Below are positions 35,421 through 47,604 of a DNA stretch of 64,000 nucleotides, in pieces; the stretch's first letter is position 1, and every line of letters starts with the position of its first letter. Source of the stretch: Lactuca virosa (taxonomy: Eukaryota; Streptophyta; Magnoliopsida; Asterales; Asteraceae). Under the pieces are notes generated by a model, which saw nothing but the letters and a program-made list of their open reading frames with translations, was not told where the DNA came from and made no database searches. The stretch covers positions 406,778,373-406,842,372 of the forward strand of contig CAKMRJ010001112.1 in assembly GCA_928212115.1 (NCBI GenBank). The letters run 5' to 3'. Made by a program: the position numbers and the translations under genes.

Positions 35421-37602
35421 TAGACTTTCTGGTATACCTATGTCAAATTAAGTACACTCTCCCTTTGATAACTTTTTGAATATTCAAAAGTATACCAAAT
35501 TTTCGCTATTTAAACACAAAAAACACCACATATATCTCTCTATCTCTCATGGATTGTTGGGTAGGGGTGGGGGTGGCTCAACATTTAAGCCTACTAGGGG
35601 TGGGGTGGGTGCTGTAGGGTTGGGAGGTAAGAATGCAAATCTGACGTGGGGTGGACAAAGCGTCCTATGCAAAGTCAGCAACATTCATTGCATTGATTTG
35701 GCCCTATTGTATTGGACCAATTGCCAAAATAACAAAGCCTAACTTACTTTTGTTATTAGGTAAAATAATTAAATCATGCATTTATATTTTGTTAATTTTA
35801 CATAGTGTTATAATAACAAATGTGTCTATGTTATTAATACAAGTACGAAAGATATAACATATTGTTAATTTGTTAATAAAGAAATGTAGATATATACAAT
35901 ATTAATTTAAATAGTTACTATATACTAACTGATTCGTATCACAGGTAATATTTAATTAATATGTTATATAAAGTTCCAAGTTACTAAATCATTCGAAACT
36001 TGAATGTATTCGAAAAATAGATCATCCTGATGTTGAATGTATGGCTCTTCACATGGGCTATATAATGGAACGGGGCTCTAAGCCTACATAGCTTCTGCAA
36101 GTTGTTGAGTGTCGTCATGTTACCATCCATGGGACCATATAGGCTTCCATCAGATAATCAGTAAATTCCTTTTAGATTGTAAATTCAGAATTAATGGTGT
36201 TTGACATTTTATATGTATCTCTCGTCATTCATATAAATTGTCACCTCATAGGTATACAAACACTATTATATTCACATTAGGGTATACAAAGCAATTGAGG
36301 GTACATATAGAATTTCCCCTAGAGATTTTATCTCAAAATTGATTTATTAGTTTTAAAAAAAATCAATAAATAAAAAAAATATGTTTAGGAAAAAAGAAAA
36401 GGACTTTTAAAACAAATTCTTCTTAACCTTTTAAATATGAGATTTTAAGAAGTTAAAATTTGTAACTTTTCTAAAATCTTTATGACTTTTTGAGTCGTGA
36501 AAATCAATATTACCTTAAAATACTCTTAAGTTAAGACAAACATTTTTTTAAAAACAACTTACTAACTTACTGACTTTTTCCCACCACAATAACTAATATA
36601 AACACTTTTTAAAAAACCCTTTTCCCTTTCATAATAAGTCAATAAGTAATTTTGTCTAAAAGTCTCTTTGATGATCAAAATGAAATTTCGAACACCCTCT
36701 TAGAATCATGACCATTTTGCATAAATAAAATTTATATAAGTGATAAAACTGACTCTATGACCTAATACAAGTCAGGAAATGTTGCATGCACATTTATATA
36801 CGACAAATTTTATACCAACCACGATGAATAATGAGGCTAAAAAGGGTCACACCACCTTGTGGGGGAAAGTGTCACTATGGACAACATCAACGTGATGTTT
36901 TTTTAGTGAGATCAAGTCGACTTGTGTTAGTTCATCAATGTGAGCATGGATAGAGTTTTGTCAACTTGTGACTAACTTTGTTTATTCAACCTAACATATT
37001 AGTTCAAGCTTAAACTGAATTATCAGTCAACGACCAGATAACTCTCTGTTGGCAAGAAAAGACACATTACATTATAACGATTTTGAAAATGATGTATGTG
37101 TTGAGCAACCCCACACCAGAATTGATAGAAGACGAGACTTTATAATACATTATGACAAGAAGTAAATAGGAGAATGAGTATTAGATTTGAAGGTACCACA
37201 TCTTACACGACATGTTCGATTCGTTGTTGACATATACCAATATTCTAAATAACATAAGGAGTAACATGACAAAAAGGTGAAACCTCAACCTTTATGAGCC
37301 ATAATGAGGCTATAGTGTTTCTTAAGTTGTGACTAGGTCGCGACGTTGGATACGAGCCTTAGAGCCATGATGTGCCTTGGAGAAACCATGACAAACTTTT
37401 AGAACATTGATATATAGTAATGTTTAAGAGTGCCAAGGGGTTATGAAACTCTATAGAACCGAGATACATCACTAAGACTTCTTTTAGCAAGAAGTTCTCA
37501 ATGTGCGATTTCAATAATTATAAAATGATGATTCAATACATGTCATGGAACACAGAATGAACTTCTTTACACTCCAGGTTAATTTACTTTACAAAAAACC
37601 GC

Positions 37603-37604
<2 letters not shown>
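35421..37604. other. Upstream region of HIPP and intergenic DNA
   Basis: About 2.2 kb, AT-rich, with no supported gene. The first ~300 bp would hold the HIPP promoter and 5' UTR; I could not single out a TATA box. The G-rich patch at 35560-35650 (GGGGTGGG runs) is the only compositional feature. Confidence 0.5.

Positions 37605-37664
<60 letters not shown>
37605..37664. repeat. (TA)n microsatellite, left border of the 7.1-kb element
   Basis: About 30 TA repeats, ending directly at the left inverted terminus GGAGAGCGTTCAATCG. Confidence 0.95.
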
Positions 37665-37666
<2 letters not shown>

Positions 37667-37799
37667 AGAGCGTTCAATCGAGAACATTTTTTATCACGAG
37701 AACATTTGAGAACAAATTTGGACTACATAATTTTTTTAATTAAAATTATAAAATAATATTCATATAAATCAAAAAATAGTTACAAACAATCAAAAAACC

Positions 37800-39372
37800 C
37801 ATTAACTAACACCACTTACCACCCAACCAATACCACCAACCACCACCACCAGCCATCACCACCCACCACCCACCACCACCACCACCACCACCACCAACCA
37901 CCACCGCCACCACCCGCCACCACCACCCACCATCACCACCCAACCACCACCACCTGCCACCACCACCCATCTCCACTCCCTGCCACCACCACCCACAACC
38001 ACTACCTACCACCCATCACCACCACCCCCCCACCACCACCTCCACCACCACCCATCACTACCCACCACCACCAACCACTACCCACCACCACCACCCGTCA
38101 CCACCACCCATCACTAACCACCACCACCACCACCCACCACCACCAACAACAACCACCACCCACCACCACCACCACCCAACCACCACCACCCGCCGCCACC
38201 ACACACCTCCAACACCCATCACCACCGCCCGCCACCACCACAAACAACCACTACCTACCACCCATCACCACCACCCGCCACCACCACCTACCACCACCAC
38301 CCATAACTACCCACAACCACCAACCACTACCCCCACCACCACCCGCCACCACCACCCATCACTAACCACCACCACCACCACCACCACCTACCACCCATCA
38401 CTACCCACCATCCACCACCTACCACCACCACCCCCCACCACCACCACCACCCACTACCATCACCACCAACCACCACCACCCGCCGCCACCACCCACCTCC
38501 ACCACCGCCCATCACCACCACCAACAACCACTACCTACCACCCATAACTACGCACCACCACCAACCACTACCCACCACTCATCACTACCCACCACCCACC
38601 ACCACCCGTCACCACCCACCCACCACAACCACTACCCATCACCGCCACCACCACCACCAACTACCCACCACCACCAACCACTAGCCACCACCCATCACTA
38701 CCCACCACCCGCCTACCACCACCACCACCCAACCCCCACCACCCGCCACCCGCCACCACCACCCATCACTACCCACTACCACCACCCACCACCCATCACT
38801 ACGCACCACCCACCACCACCCATCACTACCCACCACCACCAACCACCACCCACCACCCATCACCACCCACCACCCATCACCACCCACCACCCGCCACCAC
38901 CACCACCAACTACCACCCACCACCGCCCGCCACCACCACCACCAACTACCACCCACCACCGCCCGCCACCACCTGCCCACCACCACCACCACCACCCACC
39001 ACCACCACCACCCGCCACCACCACCCATCACTACCCACCACCACCCACCACACATCACTACGCACCACCCACCACCACCCATCACTACCCACCACCACCA
39101 ACCACCACCCACCACCCATCACGACCCACCACCCACTACCACCACCACCCACCACAACCACCAGCCACCACCATCACCACCCACCATCATCACCACCCAC
39201 CCAACACCACCTGCCACAACCACTCATCACTATCCCCATCACTTGCAACCACCCACCCACCCACCACCCATCACTATCACCACCACTTGCAACCACCCAC
39301 CCACCCACCACCCACCCACCACCACCCATCATAACCACCTCACCTCCGTCACCCGTCGTCCCCACCCCCACC
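37800..39372. repeat. CCA-type minisatellite, ~1.57 kb
   Basis: Almost only C and A on the plus strand, built from CCACCACC, CCATCACTACC and CCAACCACTACC blocks. A ~260-bp longer period is visible: the ATCACTACGCACCACCC block near 38795 recurs near 39054. All frames are open on the minus strand and encode G/W/V strings, which I take as an artefact of composition. The minus strand is rich in GGTGG and could form G-rich structures. Confidence 0.92.
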
Positions 39373-39399
39373 TACAAAGATTTGTTATTGTGTTTTTAA

Positions 39400-42300
39400 T
39401 TCATTAGTTTTTCTCGTGTATATAATCACATGTGATTATATGTATCGAGTCACATGTGATTATATATATCAAATCATATATGATTTATATGTTATTAAAT
39501 ATATATAATCACATGTGATTAAATACACGTGAAAACTAGTGAATCGAGAATGCAAAAATGAATATTGTCCACGTAAATCATATGTGATTAGATACATATA
39601 ATTACACGTGATTATATGTATTTAATAAAATATTATTTACGTGGGCTGTATTTATTTTCGTGTTTTTGATTTAATAATTGGCACCGTGTATTAAATCACA
39701 TGTGATTATATGTATTTAATCACATATGAATTACATGGACAATATTTGTTTTCATGTGTTGATTCAATAGTTGTTCTTGTGTATTTAATCACATGTGATT
39801 ATATTTATTTAATCACATATGATTCGTATGGAAAATATCTATTCTTGCGTCGATTCAATAATTGTTCTAATATATTTAATCACATGTGATTATATGTATT
39901 TAATCACATATGATTTATGTGGGTAAGATTCATTATTTCTTTCTCAATTCAATATTTGTACTCATGTACTTAATCACATGTGATTATATGTATCAAATCA
40001 CATATGATTTTTATTGATAATATTCATGATTCAATATTTTTTATTATGTATTTAATCATATGTGATTTTATGTATTAATCACATATGATTAATACGCGAG
40101 AATGAATCTTGTGTACAGAAATCATATGTGACTAAATGTACAAGAACAACTATTGAACAAGAATGTGAAAATGAATATTGTCAATATAAATCATATCTAA
40201 TTAGATACATATAATCTCATGTAATTAAGCACACAAGAACAACAACTGAATCAAGAACGCGAAAAAAAATATTTTTCACATAAATTCTATGTAATTAGAT
40301 ACATATAATCACATGTGATTATATGTATTTAATCACACATGCTATATGTAGACAATGTTTATCTTTGTGTTCTCGATTCAATAGTTGTTCTTGTGTATAT
40401 AATCATATGTGATTATATCACATATGATTTATATAGTCATCATTATTTTTTGTCCGTGTAAATCATATGTGACTAGATACATATAATCACATATGATTAT
40501 ATGTATTTAATCACATATGATTACAGTGGACAAACAACAATTATTGAATCGAGAATGTGACAATGAATCTCATCCACATAAATAATATTTGATTGGATAC
40601 ATATAATCACATGTGATTATATGTATTTAATCACATATGATTTACATGGACAATATTTGTTTTCACGTGTTGATTCAATAGTTGTTCTTGTGTATTTAAT
40701 CACATGTGATTATATTTAATTAATCACATATGATTCGTATGGAAAATATTTAATCTTGCGTCGATTAAATAATTGTTCTAATATATTTAATCACATGTGA
40801 TTATATATATTTAATCATATATGATTTATGTGGACAAGATTCATTATTTCTTTCTCAATTCAATAGTTGTACTCATGTACTTAATCACATGTGATTATAT
40901 GTATAAAATCGCATATGATTAATATTGATAATATTCATGATTTAATCATATTTGATTTTATGTATTTAATCATATTTGATTTTATGTATTAATCACATAT
41001 GTTTAATGTGGAAAAAGAAAAACTATTTAATCAAAAACGCGAAAATGAATCTTGTGTACATAAATGATATGTGACTAAATGTACAAGAACAACTATTGAA
41101 CAAGAATGTGAAAATGAATATTGTCCATATAAATCATAGCTAATTAAATACGTATAATCTCATATAATTAAGCACACAAGAACAACTGAATCGAGATCGC
41201 AAAAATAAATATTTTCCACATAAATTCTATGTGATTAGATACATATAAGCACATGTGATTATATGCATTTAATCACATATGATATATGTGGACAATATTT
41301 ATCTTTGTGTTCTCGATTCAATAGTTGTTCTTGTGTATATAATCATATGTGATTATATGTATCTAATCACATATGATTTATATAGACATCATTATTTTTT
41401 GTCCGTGTAAATCATATGTGACTAGATACATATAATCACATATGATTATATGTATTTAATCACATATGATTACATTGGACAAAGAACAATTATTGAGTCG
41501 AGAATGTGGCAATGAATCTCATCCACATAAATCATATTTAATTGGATACATATAATCACATGTGATTATATGTATTTAATCACATATGATTTACATGGAC
41601 AATATTTGTTTTCACGTGTGGATTCAATAGTTGTTCTTGTGTATTTAATTACACGTGATTATATTTATTTAATCACATATGATTCGTATGGAAAATATTT
41701 ATTCTTGCGTCGATTAAATAGTTGTTCTAATATATTTAATCACATGTGATTATATGTATTTAATCACATATGATTTTTGTGGACAAGATTCATTATTTCT
41801 TTCTCAATTCAATAGTTGTACTCATGTACTTAATCACATGTGATTATATGTATCAAATCACATATGATTTTTATTGATAATATTCATGATTCAATATTTT
41901 TTCTTTTGTATTTAATCATATGTGATTTTATGTATTAATCACATATGATTAATGTGGAAAAAGAAAAACTATTTAATCAGCGAAAATGAATCTTGTGTAC
42001 AGAAATGATATGTGACTAAATGTACAAGAACAACTATTGAACAAGAATGTGAAAATGAATATTTTCCATATAAATCATAGCTAATTAGATACATATAATC
42101 TCATGTAATTAAGCACACAAGAACAACCGAATCGAGAACGCAAAAATAAATATTTTCCACATAAATTCTATGTGATTTGATACATATAATCAAATGTGAT
42201 TATATGCATTTAATCACATATGATATATGTGGAAAATATTTATCTTTGTGTTCTCGATTCAATAGTTGTTATTGTGTATATAATCATATGTGATTATATG

Positions 42301-43120
42301 TATCTAATCACATATGATTTATATAGACATCATTAGTTTTTGTCTGTATAAATTATATGTGACTAGATACATATAATCACATATGATTATATGTATTTAA
42401 TCACATATGATTACAGTGGACAAAGAACCATTATTAAATCGAGAATGTGACAATGAATCTCATCCACATAAATCATATATGATTGGATACATATAATCAC
42501 ATGTGATTATATGTATTTAATCTGATATGATTTATGTAGACAATATTTATTTTTGCGGTTTCGATTGAATAATTGCTTTTGTGTAATTAATCACATGTGA
42601 TTATATGTATATAATCACATATGATTTGAGGTGGACAAGATTTATTTTTTTCTTCTCGATTAAATAGTTGAGCTCATGTACTTAATCACATACGATTATA
42701 CATATAATCACATGTGATAAAATACATGAGAACAACTATTGAATCGACAAAGCAAAAATGAATTATGTCCACATAAATCAAATGTGATTAGATTCATATA
42801 ATCACATGTGATTATATGTATTTAATCACATATGATTAATTTGGATAAAGATTTGTTTTCGCGTTCGTATATAATTACGTGTGATTGTATGTATCTAATC
42901 ACATATGATTTAAATAGACAAGATTTGTTTTTTCCAAATAAAATCATATGTGATTAGAAACATATAATCACATCTGATTAAATGTATTTAATCACATATG
43001 ATTAAATTGGAAAAAAATGATTATTGAATCGAGAACGCGAAAAGAATCTTAGCCACATAAATCATATGTGATTAGATACACATAATCACATGTTATTAGG
43101 GTATTTATGAACAATAACAT
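39400..43120. repeat. Palindromic satellite array built on AATCACATGTGATT
   Basis: The core AATCACATGTGATT is a perfect 14-bp palindrome. It alternates with AATCACATATGATT and sits inside longer imperfect palindromes of ~160 bp, for example 40531-40690 centred on 40605-40618. In those, GAACAACTATTGAATCGAGAA on one side answers its reverse complement on the other (quoted in part). These units form a higher-order repeat of about 0.92-0.95 kb; for example, the segment at 39771 recurs near 40685 and 41631, and that at 40275 near 41220 and 42164. There are about four copies and no genes. Confidence 0.9.
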
Positions 43121-44795
43121 AAAACAAGTAATGCCGACATAATAGGAGAGTCAGTACTTACCTCCTTGATCTTGAAAATTAGCTAGCATGAACAAGATGG
43201 ATCCTTTCCTTTCCGAGAACCTACAAAAAAATTATAACATTATTTAGCTTGTGTTTGTTGTATTAATCTTATAAAACTTATGTGCATATTTCCTTATTTT
43301 CTCTTTGATTGTAGTCCTCTGTTTGGGATATGTTTTCTTACCTTTCAACCCTAATTTAAAATTTGATAAAATTATACTGGTAAAGTTCCCCCTTTTATCT
43401 TTTCAGAAATATAGAGATCTCATTCTAATGATTTTTGGCTTATTTTATATTAAATTTACAAGTTGGTAACTCTTAGCTGTCATTTTCTGGACCACTCAAC
43501 ACTCTTGGAATAAACTGTATCGATCTACTAAGAATTACATTAGGCCATTTATATGTTGGAAACTATACATCCATATCTAACTATAGGCTTTCGAATTTTG
43601 GCATTTGGAGTTTTGATGAATTTATTATGATTTTTTGAAGACAGTGCATGAAATCTGTGATAGCATGGACCAGCCTGAGAAAATTGCCAATTTTACCCCT
43701 CAAGGAGTTGGAATTTCGAAATGTGATTCAAAGTTTGAAGAAACTAGACAAACTAAGATTTCCAGAAAACTAAGTCTCATGATTTTTAGATGTTCTTATG
43801 GCCTGCACGAATGTTAGAAGTTGGAGGATAGATTTGGGAAAATTGATCATAATAGCTTTTAAATTACTTTTGGTGTTCTATTAAGGACTTAATGGTTAAG
43901 CCTTAAGTTTATCACTTTTTATATGATTATTGGTTACTTATTAGGCTATTAAGATATGAAATTCAATTTAACCTAAGGGCCTTAATGTTTGGCTTAATGA
44001 GGGTTCAAAGTTAAGGATTTTCACATAAAATGCTACTTTTTCATTGAGACATTTCATCGAACACTTGGTGTTCATAAAAAATCTATACAAATATCAACTT
44101 TACTAGCCATTATGATTGTGTGTGTGTAATTATAGAGATAAGAGTGACCACCTGCAACATTGATAAACTCTACAAATATCAACTTTACTAGCCGAAAAGT
44201 TCACAAATCCATTTTGATGTATTATGTGTAGATAATATATTTTGTGGTATGACACTATCAATTACTGAAGCTGTGAAAGCGAACTCGTAATCAATCCAAA
44301 TAGTTGATAATTACCCTCACATAGGCCTGTCTATTAGAACTTAAATGAATTAAACCCTAGAATCCACTAGTTGACCATCGTCATGTGGAGATGGAAAACG
44401 ACAAATCGATTTAGGGCATAGACAGAAAGAAGAAGAAATACTGTTAATATGAATCTTTTAAGTCTCCTACCTCAGCCCCCTGAGGTCAATGGTGACCACC
44501 ACAGTATACGATTAAAACAGGACCTCAAGCGACTCTGCAACTTGGACCTCTATCATGAACCACCCGACGATATTTTCCAATACGACTCCATCGTTGGCGG
44601 CGAAGAAGGTGAGGACGTGAGTGACAAACAGATCTACGGTTGTGTGGATTTCATCTCCGGCGTCGGTTATTTGTATCTGAATGACAAATATGGTGGGGGA
44701 AGTTAGGTGGGTAATTTGTATTTGAATAACAAACACGCTTGTTTTTTGAACTCATAGGCTAAAAAATGTTCTAACGGGAAAAATGTTCTCATTGG

Positions 44796-44797
<2 letters not shown>
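43121..44797. other. Right segment of the 7.1-kb element, possible captured host fragments
   Basis: Ordinary composition, unlike the satellites to its left. On the minus strand, 43162-43221 looks like an internal exon: TTTTTTTGTAG acceptor before it, AAGGAG|GTAAGTACTG donor after it, and one open frame (FSERKGSILFMLANFQDQG). On the plus strand, 44449-44706 is an 85-codon frame starting MNLLSLLPQPPEV with balanced composition. Neither is recognised. They may be fragments of host genes carried by the element or chance. Confidence 0.35.
44449..44706 (+). CDS. Hypothetical 85-residue frame inside the 7.1-kb element
   Basis: ATG to TAG, beginning MNLLSLLPQPPEVNG, acidic in the middle (residues ~40-60: PDDIF, GGEEGEDV). 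It is GC-richer than its surroundings and lacks the low complexity seen elsewhere, which is why I list it. No domain, signal peptide or membrane segment is recognised. It may be a captured first exon: GT dinucleotides such as GGTGAGGACGTGAG near 44608 could be donors. It could equally be non-coding. Confidence 0.25.
   Translation: MNLLSLLPQPPEVNGDHHSIRLKQDLKRLCNLDLYHEPPDDIFQYDSIVGGEEGEDVSDKQIYGCVDFISGVGYLYLNDKYGGGS

Positions 44798-44852
<55 letters not shown>
44798..44852. repeat. (TA)n(CA)n microsatellite, right border of the 7.1-kb element
   Basis: TA repeat to ~44840, then CA to 44852. It directly follows the right terminal repeat. Confidence 0.95.
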
Positions 44853-45501
44853 GTTCCCGATTAAGCAACAAGCCATCTATTATGGTTAAAACTTACTTGC
44901 ATTAGGTTCTTGGGCACTCTTCGTTCTCCGATGGTGGCGAGATCTAAGGGAAGACGCAAATTCGAGGAGTCCATCTACGTAGCTATCTATATTTGTTCCC
45001 GATTTAGCTGAAGGAAAAACGGGGATGTTAATTCGAGGAGTGAAGCTACAAAGAAACCATGGGTGTTGAATATCAGTAAGCGAGACACGTTTTTGAACAA
45101 ATGACTCATTTGAATCAAGAGACCCGCTAAAGCCAGGGAAGAAACACAACTTGAAACAACTGGTACTGGTGTCGGTTCAATACCAGGACTGTTCGTAAGC
45201 CATGTCAAGATTTAATATGTATAATAAATTGAAACACCCCTTGCTAGTGTAGTTTGCAATACCTTTTAAGATAATTTGATTTTAGTAAAATGAGTCCATA
45301 GTTTTATATTGTAGAAAAGCATACGTTCGCACTAAAGCATAAGTTTCAAGACATGTTAAAAGTTCAAAAATAGTGAGGATAAGACAAATGAATATCATAA
45401 CGTAATTTAATAAACAACACACGATGTGGTCTTCTAAAAAAATCATTGCTACTTCTAGTCTTCCCTCTAAAGCCTTTGTGATCACACATCAAAATAAGTT
45501 A
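44853..45501. other. Short host or remnant DNA between two mobile elements
   Basis: On the minus strand 44898-45010 could be an exon: CCTTCAG acceptor at its start, AATGCAA|GTAAGT donor at its end, and an open frame (TNIDSYVDGLLEFASSLRSR). The open frame upstream of it (to ~45149) has no clear start. I do not recognise a family. The rest is AT-rich. Confidence 0.3.
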
Positions 45502-45533
45502 TGTAACACTCACAATTTTGGGCTAGACGTTTA

Positions 45534-45881
45534 CGCCTTGTTCCCGAGTTCTACTTAAGGAGAGAAATGAGAGGATACAGAGGGAAAGGGAGGGGTGTCG
45601 AAGGAAAATCGTGTTTCCGAGTTTCATTAATGGAAGAAAAGTGAGAGGAGGGAAAGGATTTTGAAGCCATATTGTCCTTCCAAATTTTCAGATTTGGGAA
45701 GAAAGTGAGGGGAAGGAAAATTTTAATTTTTATTTTCCTTCTCCTCCTAACTCGGGAACACAAAAACTTAAAATTTTCCTTTCATTTCCTTCGAACTCAG
45801 GAACACGAAATAATGAATATTTTTCTTCACCTCCCTTTCTTTCTGTCAAAATTTTCATTCCCTTTCCTTTAATGAATTTAC

Positions 45882-45913
<32 letters not shown>

Positions 45914-45925
45914 GGGAACAAGGCG
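45534..45925. mobile_element. 392-bp foldback/MITE element with 17-bp perfect inverted ends and TTA duplication
   Basis: The ends are CGCCTTGTTCCCGAGTT and its exact reverse complement AACTCGGGAACAAGGCG. Flanks are TTA at 45531-45533 and 45926-45928. The other G3 LTR shows the empty site with a single TTA at 61401-61403. Inside, shorter copies of the terminal motif recur (GTGTTTCCGAGTTTC near 45610; CTAACTCGGGAACAC near 45748), so much of it folds back on itself. A ~29-base A run lies near the right end. It is non-coding. A 3-bp TTA duplication fits PIF/Harbinger-type elements. Confidence 0.88.
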
Positions 45926-46837
45926 TTAAGGTATAATAATAATAATTATTATACAATTAACAAACAAATAAAATCCTTGATTAGAGTAGTTGTTCTTCAT
46001 ATGTGTTATGAGACAATAAATAATTATCGTGAGCACATTAAATGGACAAATAAAATTTATCGTTGAAGCGATAAAATAAAGATTAAAAATAAAAGATTAT
46101 TTAGGATAAATAATCTTAACGAAAGTTGTATTAGACGCAATCATGATTCCATGGATAAAAAGAACGCCCAAATTTGACTTCGTATGAGCAATTTATGACT
46201 TATCTAAGTTTCACATTTAAACCCATACGACAAGATGTTTCATAATAAGTGAACCGGAGATAGGTAACTTTTTAGCCCAAGTGATGTAAATGAAAGTCGT
46301 AGTCCTCGTCAATAGGAACTCGTCGATATAAAGAACGCCAAAATTTGACTTCGTATGAGGAAGTTATGATTTTTCAAAGTTTCGAGTGCGACACAAAAAT
46401 TGAAATCAAAATTGGCTGATTGTTAGCCAAAACAATCTAAATAAAAGTTGTAGTACTCTTTAATATAAAGTCAACGATATAGAGAACGTTGAAAACGAAG
46501 CTCGTATGAAGAAGTTCTGATTTTTGCAGCGATATATAAAGTCCAAGCCTTCTAGGACTGTAAACGAAAAATAAAGTGAAAATTAGCAGACGAAGACTAC
46601 ATGAAAGTTGTAGTAATAGTCGATAGCTACACATGGATATGAAAACCATCAAAAATAGAGCCCGTCATGCGAAATTTATGAATTTTACAAATAATTAAAT
46701 TCCGGAAAACGCGGGAGCGACACGTGGCACCACCAGGAGTGTGACATGTGTCACCATCAGATGAGCCCCTTCTTCCTCAATCCGTCCGATAGATCGCTAA
46801 CACATGTCATGAGCACAGCGCACCCTTATGATTTTCC

Positions 46838-46845
46838 TATAAATA
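46838..46845 (+). promoter_or_regulatory. Probable TATA box of the G3 LTR
   Basis: TATAAATA within CCTATAAATATGC, about 1.3 kb into the LTR, in a region of otherwise balanced composition. Confidence 0.55.
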
Positions 46846-47604
46846 TGCTCATTTTTTTATCACATTTCTTGTTTAATTTCCTTCTAACCTCTCTCAAACT
46901 TTCTCGAGGCCCGACTCTAGTACTTTTGAAGTGTTAGTAGGGAAGCTCTGGAGCACCAGAGAGCCCCGCAAAATAGAGCTTTCGGTTTTGAAGCTCTACC
47001 CATGTAATGTCCGATGTTTCGTCAAACAGTATGTAAGTTGAGTTAAGTTTACTATTTAACTATAACTTATATTTATGTTTATAATCATTATGCTGAACTT
47101 ATAAATAAGATCTATTAGTAATACCAGTCGTGATACTGACCGATATACTTACGGGAATGATGACAATGCATGATCGGTGAGGTGTTTAAAGTTGATTATC
47201 CAAACATTATATATTTATATATCAAACGGATCCTACCTCCAATACGATCTTACCTTGTTGTTTCTTATCATCTATACACCAGTGTTTCATTTGGGATTAT
47301 TGATAAATTTGATAAAAACTTATAACAATTAAACTTTATAAATACAAACAAATACTTCGTATTTAGGTCATTTTAAAGGGAAATCTAAAGCGTCAGTCAA
47401 GGATCTGATTTTCAGATGAGTCTTCCACCTACATCATGTGAGTGCATAGTTACTTTAATAAACATAATTTAATACTAGTAATTATTAAAAAGTATTAAAT
47501 ATTTGTTGAAAGTTTATATGTGAAATTAGATGTTATTATTTGAAATATTTGTTAAATGTGTATTTGATAACAAGCATTGTGTGAACCAGTTATGGTTAAT
47601 TATT

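Larger units (their letters stand above)
37665..44797. mobile_element. ~7.1-kb element with imperfect terminal inverted repeats between two (TA)n tracts
   Basis: The left end (GTTCAATCGAGAACATTTTT at 37672-37691, then GAACATTT) matches the reverse complement of the right end (GTTCCAATGAGAACATTTTT, complement of ~44778-44797, then GAACATTT) over ~40 bp with a few mismatches. Each end abuts a TA microsatellite. The interior consists of the CCA minisatellite, the palindromic array and a 1.6-kb segment of ordinary composition. I see no transposase, helicase or integrase. The arrangement recalls microsatellite-targeting elements such as rice Micron, but no homology to them is claimed. Alternatively it is an unrelated pair of inverted remnants around satellite DNA. 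Confidence 0.6.

Noticed and set aside
37806..39371. Several long minus-strand frames encoding G, W and V strings
   Set aside because: They follow from the CCA repeat, which is open in many frames; no sequence constraint or start context.
43635..43817. 60-codon frame starting MKTVHEICDSMDQ
   Set aside because: Short, no recognised similarity, no splice or promoter context; left inside the non-coding right segment.
44886..45149. Protein-kinase C-terminal motif in the minus-strand frame (KRVSLTDIQHPWF)
   Set aside because: The resemblance to kinase subdomain XI covers about a dozen residues, and no other kinase motif is found nearby.
45672..46066. Frames rich in F, L and K near 45.7-46.0 kb
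   Set aside because: They run across the MITE, including its A run; low complexity.
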